Shown here: piece after piece, positions 32,690 through 44,694 of the stretch
Numbering within the stretch: position 1 is the stretch's first letter
Layout of the letters: each line of letters opens with the position of its first letter
NCBI GenBank assembly: GCA_021397845.1
Contig: CM038052.1
Coordinates: 46,274,949-46,338,948, forward strand
From: Areca catechu
Lineage: Eukaryota; Streptophyta; Magnoliopsida; Arecales; Arecaceae
Reading direction: 5' to 3'
Length of the DNA stretch: 64,000 nucleotides
The notes under the pieces: generated by a model
Told to the model about the DNA's origin: nothing
Seen by the model: the letters and a program-made list of their open reading frames with translations, nothing else
Database searches by the model: none
Position numbers and translations under genes: made by a program

Positions 32690-32779
32690 GAATCAAAAAG
32701 GGAGTTGAACCTAAATAAGGTGAGAGTTTAATCCAAATAAGATATAAGTTGAACCTAAATAAGATAGGAGTGAGATCAA

Positions 32780-33350
32780 AGATAGAGGCACAAGGGTGCA
32801 GCCATCTTTCTCAACTAGTTGTTAGTCAGCCAGAGGGGAGTGAAACCCAAGATGGAGGTTGTGAGCGTAGCTATCTTCTTTGGCCAAATGCCAATTGACC
32901 GGATGGAAGTAAGACCCAAGATAAAGGTTGTAAGCCAGCCATCATCTTTAATCAGATATAAGCCAATCGGATGGGAGTGAGATCTAAGATGGGGATTGTA
33001 AGCTAGCCATCTTCTTCGATTAACTATCAATTGATCGGATGCGAGTGAGATTCAAGATGGAGGTTACAAGCCAGCCATCTTATTCGGTTAGATATCAATC
33101 GACTACATAGGAGTGAGACCCAAGATGGAGATTATGAGCTAGCCATCTTCTATAGCCTGGTGTCAATCGATTGGATAGAAGTGAGATCCAAGATAGAGAT
33201 TGTAAGTGCAGTCATCTTCTTTGATTGGATATGAGCTGATCGAATGGGAGTGAGACCCAAGATGGAAGTTAAGAGCCAGCCATCTTCTTTGAGAAGATGC
33301 CAATCAACCGAATGGGAATAAGACCTAAGACAGAGGCTGTTAGCATAGTG
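32780..33350 (-). repeat. ~68-bp tandem repeat in 3' region of second Tat element
   Basis: The phrase GAGTGAGACCCAAGATGGAG (with variants) recurs about eight times near 32839, 32908, 32966, 33043, 33111, 33180, 33249 and 33317. Each is followed by GCCAGCCATCTTCTTTG-like text and an AATCGATCGGATGG-like block. It holds the same place, between IN and antisense ORF, as the 31-bp array of the first Tat element but has an unrelated unit. Confidence 0.85.
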
Positions 33351-33679
33351 GTCTCCTTCAACAGGTATGAGCCGACTGGATAACTCAACAAGCTTGAGCA
33401 GCCTCGATGTTGGATGATTGAGAAATCAAGACAAGACCTCCAGAAACATTTCCAGAGAAAATTTCTTTATAGTGCTGAACGAGAATTGTTATGTTATTAA
33501 TAATACGCTTGAAGATTTTTGATGTTCCAAGTTCAAGGGATTGAAGTTCTGTCGAGGTCTTTGATCTGATAAGCTCCTTGATGAAGGGCTTCAGTTACTC
33601 AATAAAGTCCTTCCCAGTTTGGAGATAGCTTGCCTTACTCCATGGTTTTGATACTTTCGCATACCATAGTATAAGATCT

Positions 33680-35143
33680 TGTTGCCCAGAAATGGAGCCC
33701 AAGAGGGGGGGTGAATTGGGTCTTTTAAAAAATTTAAGACAACAATGAGAGGGACTAGTGGTGCTAGTGAAAAATGATGAATTCAATGCAAGATATTCAA
33801 AGCAATAGCAATAAAAAAAAGAGCAAGAGAGGAAGAGAGCAATCACACACAAACACAAGGTTTATAGTGGTTCGGTGCAAATCTAGCACCTACATCCACT
33901 CCCCAAGCCACCTTGGGAATTTCACTATAATCCAAACAAGATTACAGTTGACTTGTTTTTCACAAGGCTCACAAGTCAAAACCTAAGTTGGTTTTGTCAC
34001 CTAGGCTTACCAACAAACCTTAACACTTGTTTTGTCTTCGGGCTCACAAGTTAACCCTATTTGGTTTTATCCCTTTGGCTCACCAACAAACCACAATAAC
34101 CTTCTTTCAAGACACCCTTGAAAGCAAGGTCAAATCACAATATAAAAATAGATATACAATTTAAAACTAAAACAAACTCTCTTCAAGAGTAGAATGGAAT
34201 TTTTGAAGCTCAAGTTGATGCTTTGTCTTGACTCTTCCTTGGAATCTCCTTCAAAGTGCCTCTTTTGGAATGAAGTAAGGATGAGCTTGTAGGCTTTTCA
34301 AGGAATCAAACTATAAGAAGCTTTTGATATGAAGTATTTGAGAGAATATTGGCTTTTTGGCTTTTGAGTAGACTTGAATGCACTTCAATACACTTCCTTT
34401 TCTTTAAAATGAGGTTGGTGGAGGTTAAATACACCAAGAACCTTCCAAAAAATTGTTTGTGACCGTTGGAACCTCGGAAATAGCCGTTTGGAGCTTGAAA
34501 AGCAAGTTCTGCACGCCAGAAAAATAGATCCATTAGAGCTGTCAGGCTGCAAGTGTCGACACTTGGCTGTCAGGTGTCGACACTTGGCTGTCAAGTGTCG
34601 ATACTTGATTTTTAGGTATCGATACTTGAACTTTCAAGTGTTGACACTTGATGCACAAGTGTCGACACTTGACACAAAAATCCTCAAATTACAAAGTTCT
34701 GTATTTTCAAAATTCTCAGGCCTTGAGTCGACACTTGGAAACCTAAGTGTCGACACTTGGTGTCGACACTTGGTTCTGGGTGTCGACACTTGGCATGCCA
34801 AGAATTTTTGTCTGTGCCAAATGTTGAAGTGTCGATACTTGACTTTCCAAGTGTCGATACTTGAGACTGAAAATCTCAGATTTAAGTGTAAACAGCTTCG
34901 AAAACATAAATATAATTCTTGAAATCATAAACACATTATATATAAATATTTAGATGCCCTTTTTCAATGAAGAGGATGTCCGGATTCGTGAGAAATGTTC
35001 CGTGCCATTACGTGCCATGAACCATAAGTTTTTGAGATTTTGAGGTGCTTTCTTCCTGAAAACTCACAACTTGAAATCCTCATTAGTATACAATATACAC
35101 TCAATATTTTGTTATTCATCAAAATCACTGGGTGGAGCCAACA
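33680..35143 (-). repeat. 3' LTR of SIRE-type element
   Basis: The plus strand runs from TGTTGCCCAGAAATGG to GGTGGAGCCAACA, 1464 bp, with inverted TGTTG/CAACA ends. It contains a cluster of GTGTCGACAC palindromes (34551-34864). Confidence 0.93.
34551..34864. repeat. Cluster of AAGTGTCGACACTT palindromes (3' LTR)
   Basis: About six exact GTGTCGACAC cores lie here (34551-34564, about 34574, 34659, 34745, 34761, 34781), with further one-base variants (GTGTCGATAC, GTGTTGACAC, GAGTCGACAC). In element orientation they lie upstream of a TATA-like TATTTAAC near 34424. Confidence 0.9.
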
Positions 35144-35158
35144 ATCTCTCCCTTTTTG
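35144..35158 (-). other. Polypurine tract of SIRE-type element
   Basis: The minus strand reads AAAAAGGGAGAGAT directly before the LTR start TGTTGGCTCC. Confidence 0.7.
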
Positions 35159-35832
35159 ATGATGACAAAACCTTGAGTAAAATGGCAATACATTTCAAAC
35201 TTTAACTTTTATAATTTATGAATATGAATTTAAGTCCATAAGAGAGGCAAAAACTTCATAGTTAGGAAGAATCAATCTCTCCCTTAATTAGATACTTCTT
35301 ATTAAGGTAAATTTCAAAGATTCTTACAAGGTGAAACCACAAAAATTCAAAAATTATGCATCTATACAATCAATACAATCAATACAATTTCTTCCCCTTT
35401 TTGTCAATCATTAGAAAGGGGAATAACCTCCCCCTCACAATGAGCATGGAGAAAAAAAGATGGTAGAGAAAATAAGATAGGTATCAGAGCCAAAAATATA
35501 CCAAGATAAAAAAATATCAGAGCTAAAGATATACCAAGATAAACGAGTATCAGAGCTAAAGAAGGTAAATTGAACCATTCAAACACAAATAATGAGCACT
35601 GAATTGAAATATATATAATAGATAAGACAAGTTTTCAGTACAAAAAATTTGCTGAGTCATCAGCATTAACTGAAATATACAGATATCATCAGAGTCATAC
35701 AAATATTAGGAACATACAACATATGAACTATAACAGACATCTGTGAGGCTAATCCTTATCAAATGGAACCTCAAGACTGAAAGGGGCACAGATCCTAGAT
35801 CTAGTGGCTAATGCTCTAGGAGGTGCTAAAGC

Positions 35833-37199
35833 TTAATGACTCCTAGTGCGGCCAGAAGGACCAAAGGCAGGTACAACCCTAGATGATCTAGTGGAAGGGG
35901 GGGAAAGAAGATCAGCTGGTGTAACAAGGTCCGGTGTGGAATCAACCAAGTCAGTAGGAGGAGCTGGGGTAGTGGGAGGATCGTGACTGACCACCTCATA
36001 ATCATCAGCACTGTCATCACTGTCACTGTCATGGCCCACAACCTCTGTAGCTCTGTCGTCATCCCGATCACCACCCTCAACAGAATCAGCATGGTCGCTC
36101 TGGTGATCGCCGCCATCATCATCATCATCATCATCATCTGATGGTACAACTGCAGGGGCTGCAGGAGGTATAAGGGATCTCAACAGATCCTCAATACGAG
36201 AGAATCCCTCCTCCATAGATCTACGAATCTCAGCATGCTCTGAGGTAGTATATGCTCGAAGAAGCTCAACCTCGCTACGTAGCTGAGTCATCTCATCCCT
36301 GATCTCAGTGAACTGCTCTCTGGCATGCTCATCAAAAGATAGTCCAGTAGAAGGTGGCGGAGGAGCTGAAGTGTCAGGAGTCAAATGCTCTGCCTGTGTC
36401 GATGGGATATCAATTGGAGGAAAAACTGCTGGCTCAGATGGTCCAGCCTCTACCTCTCGAATCTTGTCCTCCTCATCTAGCTCCTGGCCAGACTCTCTAC
36501 GCATCCATCAACCTCCAACTAATCTGTATCCCATTCGGTGCAAAGACCTCTCGTCATACATATCTGTGTGTAGTATCTTCTTAGGGATCTCCCCCTCCAG
36601 TGATACTCCACAAGCTCTGAATAATCTGGTCAGTGCCATGCCGTAAGGTAAACAGTGATGGCGCTGTGTTGCAGCATCTTGCATCTGATTAAGCATCAGG
36701 GATGGAAGATCAATCTGTCTCCTCTCAATCAGGCTCGTCATCACCATCAACTCCCTCTCAGTGATGAAGTCAAATCTCCCAGTCTTCGGTAGAAGTATGC
36801 GTGGTGTGATGTGATGCAATAGGCGCATCTCCAAAGATAACTGGTTCGTGGTAACTATGGATATACCGCGAACATCCTCTCTGTCAAGAATGCACCTAAA
36901 GGTAGCCTCTCTGTCATCTACCGAAAAGACACAGACTCCCCTACGGGGGATCTCCCATACTCTGCCCAAAAGCTCATATGTCAGGAAATCTGAATGCCTC
37001 TGACTGTCGTAGTCCACAGAAGTTGTCGACAATCTAATGCACCATAGAACTCTCTCACTAGGTGAGGATAGTACCTCTTCTGCATAGTACAGAATGGTAC
37101 TAATCCTACATCAGTGAGCACCTGTCGAATACTGAAATGGTGCCTGTCAAAACACTCTAGGTCGACTCTCCTCCCAGAGGCTACTAGCTTCCCTGCCAT
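35833..37199 (-). pseudogene. Env-position ORF of SIRE-type element (plant transposon protein-like)
   Basis: It lies between pol and the 3' LTR in the same orientation. The N-terminal part (37199 on) reads RRVDLECFDRHHFSIRQVLT, then VGLVPFCTMQKRYYPHLVREFYGAL. A frameshift near 37020-37030 leads to the frame with YELLGRVWEIPRRGVCVF and PYGMALTRLFRACGVSLEGE. A TGA at 36510-36508 interrupts the same frame before a C-terminal 223-codon segment. That segment has a helical, coiled-coil-like stretch (REQFTEIRDEMTQLRSEVEL), a run of eight Asp and an acidic tail. From memory the middle resembles the 'putative plant transposon protein' domain. I see no signal peptide or membrane helix, so an envelope function is not supported. 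Confidence 0.65.
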
Positions 37200-38375
37200 C
37201 CTCTCTGCAGGGGGGAACTCGGTGTGGCTGAGCTGCTAGCCTGAGCAGGGTCAAATCTGGCCTTCGACTTCCTCTCTACACCACGACTAGGCCTCTCCCT
37301 AATTGCAAGTCTCTTCCTGGGACCCATTACAGCAAGCTGACCAGGGAAGAAGGAAGAAAGGTTTAGAACTATGGGACTGGCTGCAGGCTGAGATAAGGAG
37401 AGTTTTATTTCTTAAAAAGAAATGTTCAGATAGGTTTTGAAAACCAGAATTTTAAACCAATTTTGGGTTGTAAAATACCTCAAACAACGTTTGAAAAACT
37501 GAAAATCAGTTTAAGGTGAGATTTTTACAACTTATACTTTGATTAAATGGCAATATTCCAAACATATTTTTATAGAAAATATTTTTGTTCGTTAAAACAC
37601 ATTTGAACCTTTGGAAAATACTTTTTGTAAGGCCTAAAAATCAAAACCCATGGAATTTGGGTCTAAAACACTTAGGGTTTTAGCAAAGTAGTGAAAATGT
37701 CGCAAACATATCATGAAAAACCTTTCTAAATCAACAATAAATGGATTTAGTATATTTAATTTAGATGAAAACCCAAATTATTTCGGCCAAAATCAATAAA
37801 ACAGTGTTTCTCCGAAAAATGGGTGAAATAAGCGCGAAAACGACCAAAAAACGAGGAAAATCCGAGAAAAAATATGTTTAAATCACTATTCCCTCAAATG
37901 GAATGTTAGAAATCCAATAAAACACGTAAAATCCTAGTTAGAATCTTGAAAAATATCCGGAAAAACCCTATTCACTATTGCACGGTTTGAAAACGTCAAA
38001 AATAAAATGAAAAAGAGTGAAAATAAAGTAAAAATAGAAGGGGGAAATACCTGATTTGTGATGGGTTAAAGGGTAAATGGAAGGATTTGGACAGAGGGGA
38101 CCACTGTTGCAAGAAATCAACGAGCGGAGAAAATGACAAAAACCCTCGGTCGGCCCTTTTTAAAAACTGTTTCTATTTCGCAAGTGTCGACACTTAGAAT
38201 GTGTCAAGTGTCGACACTTGGCCAAAAATTTGATAAAATCCGAAAAAAAATTTTAGAAAAAAATAGGAAATAATTCAATCAGATTTTGGGACTTTTAGCA
38301 AGTGGTTTTGAGCTCTAGGATTTAGGTATAATTAAAACTAAGAGAGTTCTAGGAGAATGGATCAATGATACCTAA
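37200..38375 (-). other. Spacer between pol and env-position ORF, with two palindromes
   Basis: AT-rich and without genes. Two exact AAGTGTCGACACTT copies lie at 38181-38222, next to the pol end, about 1 kb upstream of the env-position ORF in element orientation. They could mark an internal promoter. Confidence 0.6.
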
Positions 38376-39826
38376 CTATCTTCTAATCAGACAGAACCTA
38401 TCCTCACTCAAAGGCTTGGTAAACACATCTGCTAACTGATCATCAATACATACAAAATCAAGAATAACATTAGAGTTTTGTACATGATCTCTTATGAAAT
38501 GATATATTATTTCAATGTATTTACTTCTTGAATGTTGCACAGGATTTTTAGATAGGTTGATTGTACTAGTATTGTCACATCTTATGGGTGTCTTAGTTAG
38601 TTTAATGCCAAAATCTTCGAGTTGTTGTTTGATCCAAAGGATTTGAGCACAACAGCTTCCAGCTGCTATATATTCGGCTTCCACCGTAGATAAAGCAACT
38701 GAGTTCTGTTTTTTGCTACTCCAAGAGATCAAATTTACTCCAAGAAACTGACAGGTTCCACTAGTACTTTTACGATCAAGTTTACACCCAGCAAAGTCAG
38801 CATCAGGATAAGCAATCAATTCAAATGAAGAATCTCTAGAGTACCATAAACCAATTTCAATTGAACCAGATAGATATCTAAGTATGCGTTTAACAGCCAA
38901 AAGATGAGACTCTTTAGGATTAGACTGATATCTAGCACACATACAGACACTAAACATGATATCTGGCCTACTGGCAGTAAGATATAACAATGAACCGATC
39001 ATGCCATGATATAATTTTTGGTCTATAGACTTACCTGATTCATCCTTGTCAAGTCTACAAGTAGAGCTCATAGGGGTACCTAAAGGCTTAGTGTTCTCCA
39101 TCCTAAACTTCTTGAGTATTTCTTTTATGTATTTTGTTTGGTTGATGAAGATCCCCTCTTTGGTTTGCTTTATTTGGAGTCCGAGAAAAAAATTTAGTTC
39201 TCCCATCATGCTCATCTCGAACTCACCCTGCATTAACTTTGCAAAATCTTGACAAAGAGATTCATTAGTAACACCAAATATTATATCATCTACATAGATT
39301 TGTACTACTAAGAGATCATCATTCTTTTTCTTCAAAAACAAAGTTTTATCTACATTACCTCTAGTAAAATCATTTTTGAGCAAAAAAGAGCTTAAACGAT
39401 CATACCAAGCTCTTAGAGCTTGTTTCAATCCATACAAAGCTTTATGAAGTTTGTAAACATGTTTTGAAAATTCAGAATTTTCTAAACCAGGGGGTTGCTC
39501 AACGTAAACTTCTTCTTCAATTAGACCATTTAAAATGGCACTTTTAACATCCATTTGATACAATTTAAAATTCATGAAGCAAGCAAAAGCCAACAATAGC
39601 CTATTGCCTCAAGTCTAGCCACAGGAGCAAATGTTTCATCAAAATCTATTCCTTCCTCCTGATTGTATCCTTTGGTAACTAGTCTAGCCTTATTTTTAGT
39701 AACTACTCCATTTTCATCAAGTTTATTTCGAAAAACCCATTTTGTATCAATAATTGAAGTGTTTGAAGGCCTATTTACTAAAGTCCAAACATTATTTCTT
39801 TTAAATTGGTTAAGTTCATCTTGCAT
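38376..39826 (-). pseudogene. Reverse transcriptase and RNase H of SIRE-type element, frameshifted
   Basis: The first part (39826-39572) has NVWTLVNRPSNTSIIDTKWV, then ARLVTKGYNQEEGIDFDETF, the usual start of copia RT. The frame shifts near 39590. From 39596 the remaining 406 codons run unbroken: YQMDVKSAILNG, LYGLKQALRAWYDRL, the catalytic box QIYVDDIIFGVTN, MMGELNFFLGLQI, then RNase H with YPDADFAGCKLDRKSTSGTC, STVEAEYIAAG and DVFTKPL. Catalytic residues are kept apart from the frameshift. Confidence 0.9.
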
Positions 39827-40381
39827 AGCATTTATCCAATTACTATCACATTCAGCTTCCTCAATAGTTTTAGGTTCAATTTGAGAAACAAAAGCTAAGT
39901 GATCACAGATATTTCTAAGGGATGATCGAGTACTTACACCTTTAGATGGATCACCGATAATTAGTTCTTTTGGGTGTCCATGAGCATACCTCCATTCTTT
40001 TGGTAAAGGATCAACAGTTGATGTATTTTCATCACCTTGTGCTTGATCTCCTTCAGTGTTTTGATCATCATTCTATTCCTTGGTAAGCCCTTTATTGTTG
40101 TTTATTTCTTCAGTTTTCTTGCTACCTGTTTCATCAGAAAATACATCTTCTTTTCTTGAAGATTTTTTGTTAGATTCATCAAATACCACATGTATGGATT
40201 CTTCAACAACAAGTGTTCTTCTGTTGAAGACCCTGTATGCCTTACTAGATGTGGAGTAGCCTAGAAAAACTCCATCATCCGATTTGGCATCAAATTTACT
40301 TAAATTATCTTTACCATTGTTTAAGATGAAACAACGGCATCCAAAAATATGAAAATAACGAATTGAGGGTTTTCTACCCTT
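39827..40381 (-). pseudogene. Linker between integrase and RT, degenerate
   Basis: Coding-like minus-strand sequence with stops: RRTLVVEESIHVVFDES-type text near 40170-40220 and an Asp/Ser-rich stretch are what a copia IN C-terminal tail normally holds. It shows decay only. Confidence 0.5.
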
Positions 40382-40855
40382 TCAAAGATCATAAGGTGTT
40401 TTCGTTAAAATCGGTCGAATTAAAACTCGATTTAAAACATAGCATGCAGTATTTATGGCTTCCGTCCAAAAATATCTAGGTAAATCATTTTCACAAAGCA
40501 TGGTGCGTACCATTTCTTCAAGAGTTCTATTTTTTCTTTCTACTACCCCATTTTGTTGAGGTGTCCTAGATGCAGAAAAATTGTGATGAATTCCATTTTC
40601 AATACAAAATTTATCAAAATCAGCATTTTCAAATTCGGTTCCATGATCACTTCTCAAAGATACGACTGAAACACCTTTTTCATTCAAAACTCTTTTATGA
40701 AATCTAATGAATTCAGAAAAAGTTTCATCTTTATGTGCTAAAAACATGATCCATGTAAATCGTGAGAAATCATCTACAATGACTAGACCATACTTCTTAC
40801 CTCCCAAACTAGATGTTCTAGTTGGCCCAAAGAGGTCCATGTGAAGCAATTCCAA
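40382..40855 (-). pseudogene. Integrase core of SIRE-type element
   Basis: There are 157 open codons with the three catalytic residues in context: LLHMDLFGPTRTSSLGGKKY (Asp), VVSLRSDHGTEFEN (Asp) and SRTPQQNGVVERKNRTLEEM (Glu). It continues to WTEAINTACYVLNRVLIRP. The zinc region upstream is separated by a TAA near 40916-40918, so no full IN can be made. Confidence 0.9.
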
Positions 40856-40915
40856 AGGTCTAGATGTAGAGATTACTCCTTTTGGTTTGAAAGAGGATTT
40901 GGTTTGTTTTCTAAG

Positions 40916-41446
40916 TTAATATGCACTACAGATCTTGTCTTTTTCAAAATTTAGTTTAGGCAAATCTTTTACCAAGTTCTTTTTGCTAAGTTTTGAAATT
41001 AAATGCATGCTTGCATGTCCTAGTCTGCGATGCCAAAGCCAACTAGTTTCATCAATCTTGGCTTCCATTACCACTAGGCATTGACCTTTTTGAATAGGAA
41101 GATCATCAAGATCAACCATATAAATATTGCCATGCCTATGACCAATGAACTTAATGCCATTGTCATCTAGACTAGAAACAATGCACAAAGAAGATTCAAA
41201 AATAACTTTAAAATTTTTGTCACAAAACTGACTAATGCTAAGCAAGTTATGTTTCAAACCATCAACATATAAAATATTATTAATATAAGAAGTAGGGGTG
41301 ATATGGATTTTACCAATACTGATAATTTTGCCCTTTCCATTATCACCAAAAGTTACATTGCCACCATTTTGATATACGAGTGATGAGAACTGCTCCACAT
41401 CTCCTGTCATATGCCTTGAGCAACCTCTATCAAGGTACCACATCAT
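40916..41446 (-). pseudogene. Protease and IN zinc region of SIRE-type element, active site altered
   Basis: The 176 open codons start MMWYLDRGCSRHMTGDVEQF. The aspartic protease triplet, normally Asp-Ser/Thr-Gly, is Asp-Arg-Gly here. NILYVDGLKHNLLSISQFCD follows, then the GAG-pre-integrase block SWLWHRRLGHASMHLISKLS. A TGA near 41481-41483 separates it from the gag end. The changed triplet predicts loss of Gag processing. Confidence 0.85.
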
Positions 41447-41482
41447 TTTCTTATTGGTTGCAAGGCATACCTGTAATAAAGA

Positions 41483-43180
41483 TCAAGTGGATACTTTAGG
41501 TACCCAAGCCATATTGGATCCTTTTTGGTTAGTGGCATTGGTTCCTTTCGGAACCCAAACTTTCTTAGTGTTACTTAGTCTTTTTTTGTTGCACATATAA
41601 GATTTGTGTCCTTTAGTACCACAAGTATAGCAAGTAATGGATGAAGATGCAGACATAAATAAATTTTTAAAGAGTTTTTGTTTTTTATGAGTTCTGAATC
41701 CTAAACCTGCTTTATCAAATACTGCTCTTTGGTTATTTAAAAGTAAATTCAATTTTTCAGAACTATAAGTAAATTTTTCTACAAAAGGTTTTAATTTTTC
41801 AATTTCTTCTTTATATCTTTTGTTTTTATTTAAAATTTCTTTGCTTTGTTTTGACAAATTTTCATTTGAAAGTGAGTCACTTTTCTTTTTCAAGACATCT
41901 TTTTCTTTTTCAAGTACAATAATCTTATCATTTAATTTTTTATTTTGAATAAGAAGGCATTCATTTTCATTTGAAAGCTTGTTATTTATTTTGGCTAGAT
42001 CCAAATTTTGCTTCTTTAAATCTTTATGTTTTGATTTTAACTTTTGAAATTCTATGACTAATTCGTCAAAAACTTCATGAAGCTCATCAAAAGTAAATTC
42101 ATTTTCTGTTTCGGAATATACCTCATCATGATCGGCCATCAGACAGAAGTTTGCTACCTCTTACTGTTCTTCCTCAGAACTGGAGTCTTCACTTTCACTC
42201 TAGGTTGCCATCATGGCTTTCTTTCTCAGCTTTCTTCTGCTTTTCTTTAAGGGGCAGTCTACCTTGAAATGGCCAGGTTTTTTGCACTCAAAGCAAGTAG
42301 GCTGCTCCTTCTCCTTTTCTTTGTCCTTCTCTTTACTCGGCTCACCTTTCAGAGGTTTCTTTTTGTAGTTAAACTTTTTCTTCCTCATGAACCTTCTGAA
42401 TTTTCTTGCCAATAGAGCCGTTTCATCTTCTTCATCATCTTCTTCGGAGTCTTTGCTTGATTCCTCTCTAGCAGTAGATTTGAATGTGATTACCTTCTTC
42501 TTTTTGTCGACCTCTCCATTCTTTTGTTTGAGGGAGAGCTCATAGGTCATTAGAGAACCCAACAGTTGTTCAAGTGAGAGAGTGTTGACATCCTTAGCTT
42601 CTTCAATCGCTGTTACTTTTGCATCCCACGAAGCTGGTAGAGACCTGAAAAGTTTATTCACAAGTTCACCGTTAGAAATAATTTTTCCTAGGCTTCTCAT
42701 GCCATTCATAATATTTGTGAACCTAGTGTACATCTCACTAATAGACTTAGTAGGTTCCATTTTAAACATTTCATATGTGTGAATAAGCATGTTGACCTTG
42801 GTGGTTTTCACTTGGTGTGTACCCTCATGGGTAACCTCAAGTGTATCCCAAATCTCCTTGGCGGAGAGACAATTAGATATTCTATTAAATTCACTTGGGT
42901 CAAGAGAACAGAATAAAAGATTCATAGCCTTAGAATTAAGCTCGATTTGCTTAATGTCATTCTCATCCCAATCATCTTCCAACTTTGGAGTGAGAATGCC
43001 ATTAATCAATATCGTAGGCTGATGAGGACCTTTTACAATTGTCCTCCACAAATTATAATCAAGAGCTTGAATAAATATGCGCATGCATGTCTTCCAGTAT
43101 GTGTAATTTGTGCCATTAAAAAGTGGGGGACGATTTGAAGCTTGACCTTCAACAATACCCATTCCTATTGGGGCTGCCAT
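41483..43180 (-). pseudogene. gag: gag of SIRE-type element, interrupted
   Basis: From the ATG at 43180, 326 codons encode the capsid (RPPLFNGTNYTYWKTCMRIF, MNLLFCSLDPSEFNRISNCL, EIWDTLEVTHEGTHQVKTTK) and the first CCHC knuckle CFECKKPGHFKVDC. The frame then meets TAG near 42200 and TAA near 42151 within about 20 codons. It resumes from 42139 with a long coiled coil (FQKLKSKHKDLKKQNLDLAK and on) and a second knuckle CYTCGTKGHKSYMC. Two knuckles separated by a coiled coil are a SIRE trait. Both stops are close in sequence to sense codons, so they may be recent. Confidence 0.88.
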
Positions 43181-43223
43181 GATCTTTTACTCAAGATCCT
43201 TGGACCTACAAGAGAGTACCGGT

Positions 43224-43235
43224 GCTCTGATACCA
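43224..43235 (-). other. Primer binding site, initiator-Met tRNA type
   Basis: The plus strand reads GCTCTGATACCA, two bases from the LTR start at 43238. Confidence 0.9.
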
Positions 43236-43237
43236 CT

Positions 43238-44689
43238 TGTTGCCCAGAAATAGAGCCCAAGAGGGGGGGTGAATTGGGTCTTTTAAAAAATTTAAGATAA
43301 TAATGAGAGGGACTAGTGGTGCTAGTGAAAAATGATGAATTCAATGCAAGATATTCAAAGCAATAGCAATAAACAAAAGAGCAAGAGAGGAAGAGAGCAA
43401 TCACATACAAACACAAGGTTTATAGTGGTTCGGTGCAAATCTAGCATCTACATCCACTTTCCAAGCCACCCTTGAGAATTTCACTATAATCCAAACAAGA
43501 TTACAGTTGACTTATTTTTCACAAGGCTCACAAGTCAAAACCTAAGTTGGTTTTGTCACCTAGGCTTACCAACAAACCTTAACACTTGTTTTGTCTTCGG
43601 GCTCACAAGTTAACCCTAGTTGGTTTTATCTCTTTGGCTCACCAACAAACTACAATAACCTTCTTTCAAGACACCCTTGAAAGTAAGGTCAAATCACAAT
43701 GTAAAAATAGATATACAATTTAAAACTAAAACAAACTCTCTTCAAGAGTAGAATGGAATCTTTAAAGCTCAAGTTGATGCTTTGTCTTGACTCTTCCTTG
43801 GAATCTCCTTCAAAGTGCCTATTTTGGAATGAAGTAAGGATGAGCTTGTAGGCTTTTCAAGGAATCAAACTATAAGAGGCTTTTGATGTGAAGTATTTGA
43901 GAGAATATTGGCTTTTTGGCTTTTGAGTAGACTTGAATGCACTTCAATACACTTCCTTTTCTTTAAAATGAGGTTGGTGGAGGTTAAATATACCAAGAAC
44001 CTTTCAAAAAATGGTTTGTGACCGTTGGAACCTCGGAAATAACCGTTTGGAGCTTGAAAAGAAAGTTTTGCAAGCCAGAAAAATATATCCGTTAGAGCTG
44101 TCAGGCTACAAGTGTCGACACTTGGCTGTCAGGTGTCGATACTTAGCTGTCAAGTGTCGACACTTGATTTCTAGGTGTCGACACTTGAACTTTCAAGCAT
44201 CGACACTTGATGCACAGGTGTCGACACTTGACACAAAAATTCTCAAATTACAAAGTTCTGTATTTTCAAAATTCTCAAGCCTTGAGTCGACACTTGGAAA
44301 CCTAAGTGTCGACACTTGGTTCTGGGTGTCGACACTTGGCATGCCAAGGATTTTTGTCTGTGCCAAATGCTGAAGTGTCGACACTTGACTTTCCAAGTGT
44401 CGACACTTGAGACTGAAAATCTCAGATTCAAGTGTAAACAGCTTCGAAAACATAAATATAATTCTTGAAATCATAAACACATGATATATAAACATTTAGA
44501 TGCCCTTTTTCAATGAAGATGATGTTCGGATTCGTGAGAAATGTTCCATGCCATTACGTGCCATGAACCATAGGTTTTTGAGATTTTGAGGTGCTTTCTT
44601 TCTGAAAACTCACAACTTGAAATCCTTATTAGTATACAATATGCACTCAATATTTTGTTATTCATCAAAATCACTGGGTGGAGCCAACA
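43238..44689 (-). repeat. 5' LTR of SIRE-type element
   Basis: The LTR is 1452 bp, TGTTGCCCAGAAAT to GGAGCCAACA on the plus strand. Compared with the 3' LTR it lacks one GTGTCGACACTTG unit near 44320 and keeps more exact palindromes. A TATA-like TATATTTAAC on the minus strand lies near 43985-43994. Confidence 0.93.
44109..44411. repeat. Cluster of AAGTGTCGACACTT palindromes (5' LTR)
   Basis: About eight GTGTCGACAC cores lie near 44112, 44155, 44175, 44218, 44307, 44327, 44374 and 44397, plus GTGTCGATAC, CATCGACAC and GAGTCGACAC variants. In element orientation they lie about 120-420 bp upstream of the TATA-like box. Confidence 0.9.
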
Positions 44690-44694
44690 GATCT

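Larger units (their letters stand above)
33680..44689 (-). mobile_element. Complete SIRE-type Ty1/copia element with env-position ORF, TSD GATCT
   Basis: The 11,010-bp element on the minus strand has LTRs at 43238-44689 and 33680-35143, an iMet PBS and a PPT. It carries gag, PR, IN, RT-RH in copia order, and a further ORF between pol and the 3' LTR. It is flanked by GATCT at 33675-33679 and 44690-44694. The long size, the gag with two CCHC knuckles, the FGVTN-type RT and the extra ORF fit the SIRE/Maximus lineage. The LTRs differ at roughly ten sites in the first 330 bp, so it is older than the chromovirus. It splits the integrase region of the second Tat element. Confidence 0.92.

Noticed and set aside
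34551..34870. CRISPR-like array of short palindromic repeats
   Set aside because: Spacing is irregular, repeats are shorter than CRISPR repeats, there are no cas genes, and the cluster lies inside a plant LTR.
35833..37199. True viral envelope gene in the SIRE element
   Set aside because: No signal peptide, membrane helix or cleavage-site pattern is visible. Position alone is not enough.
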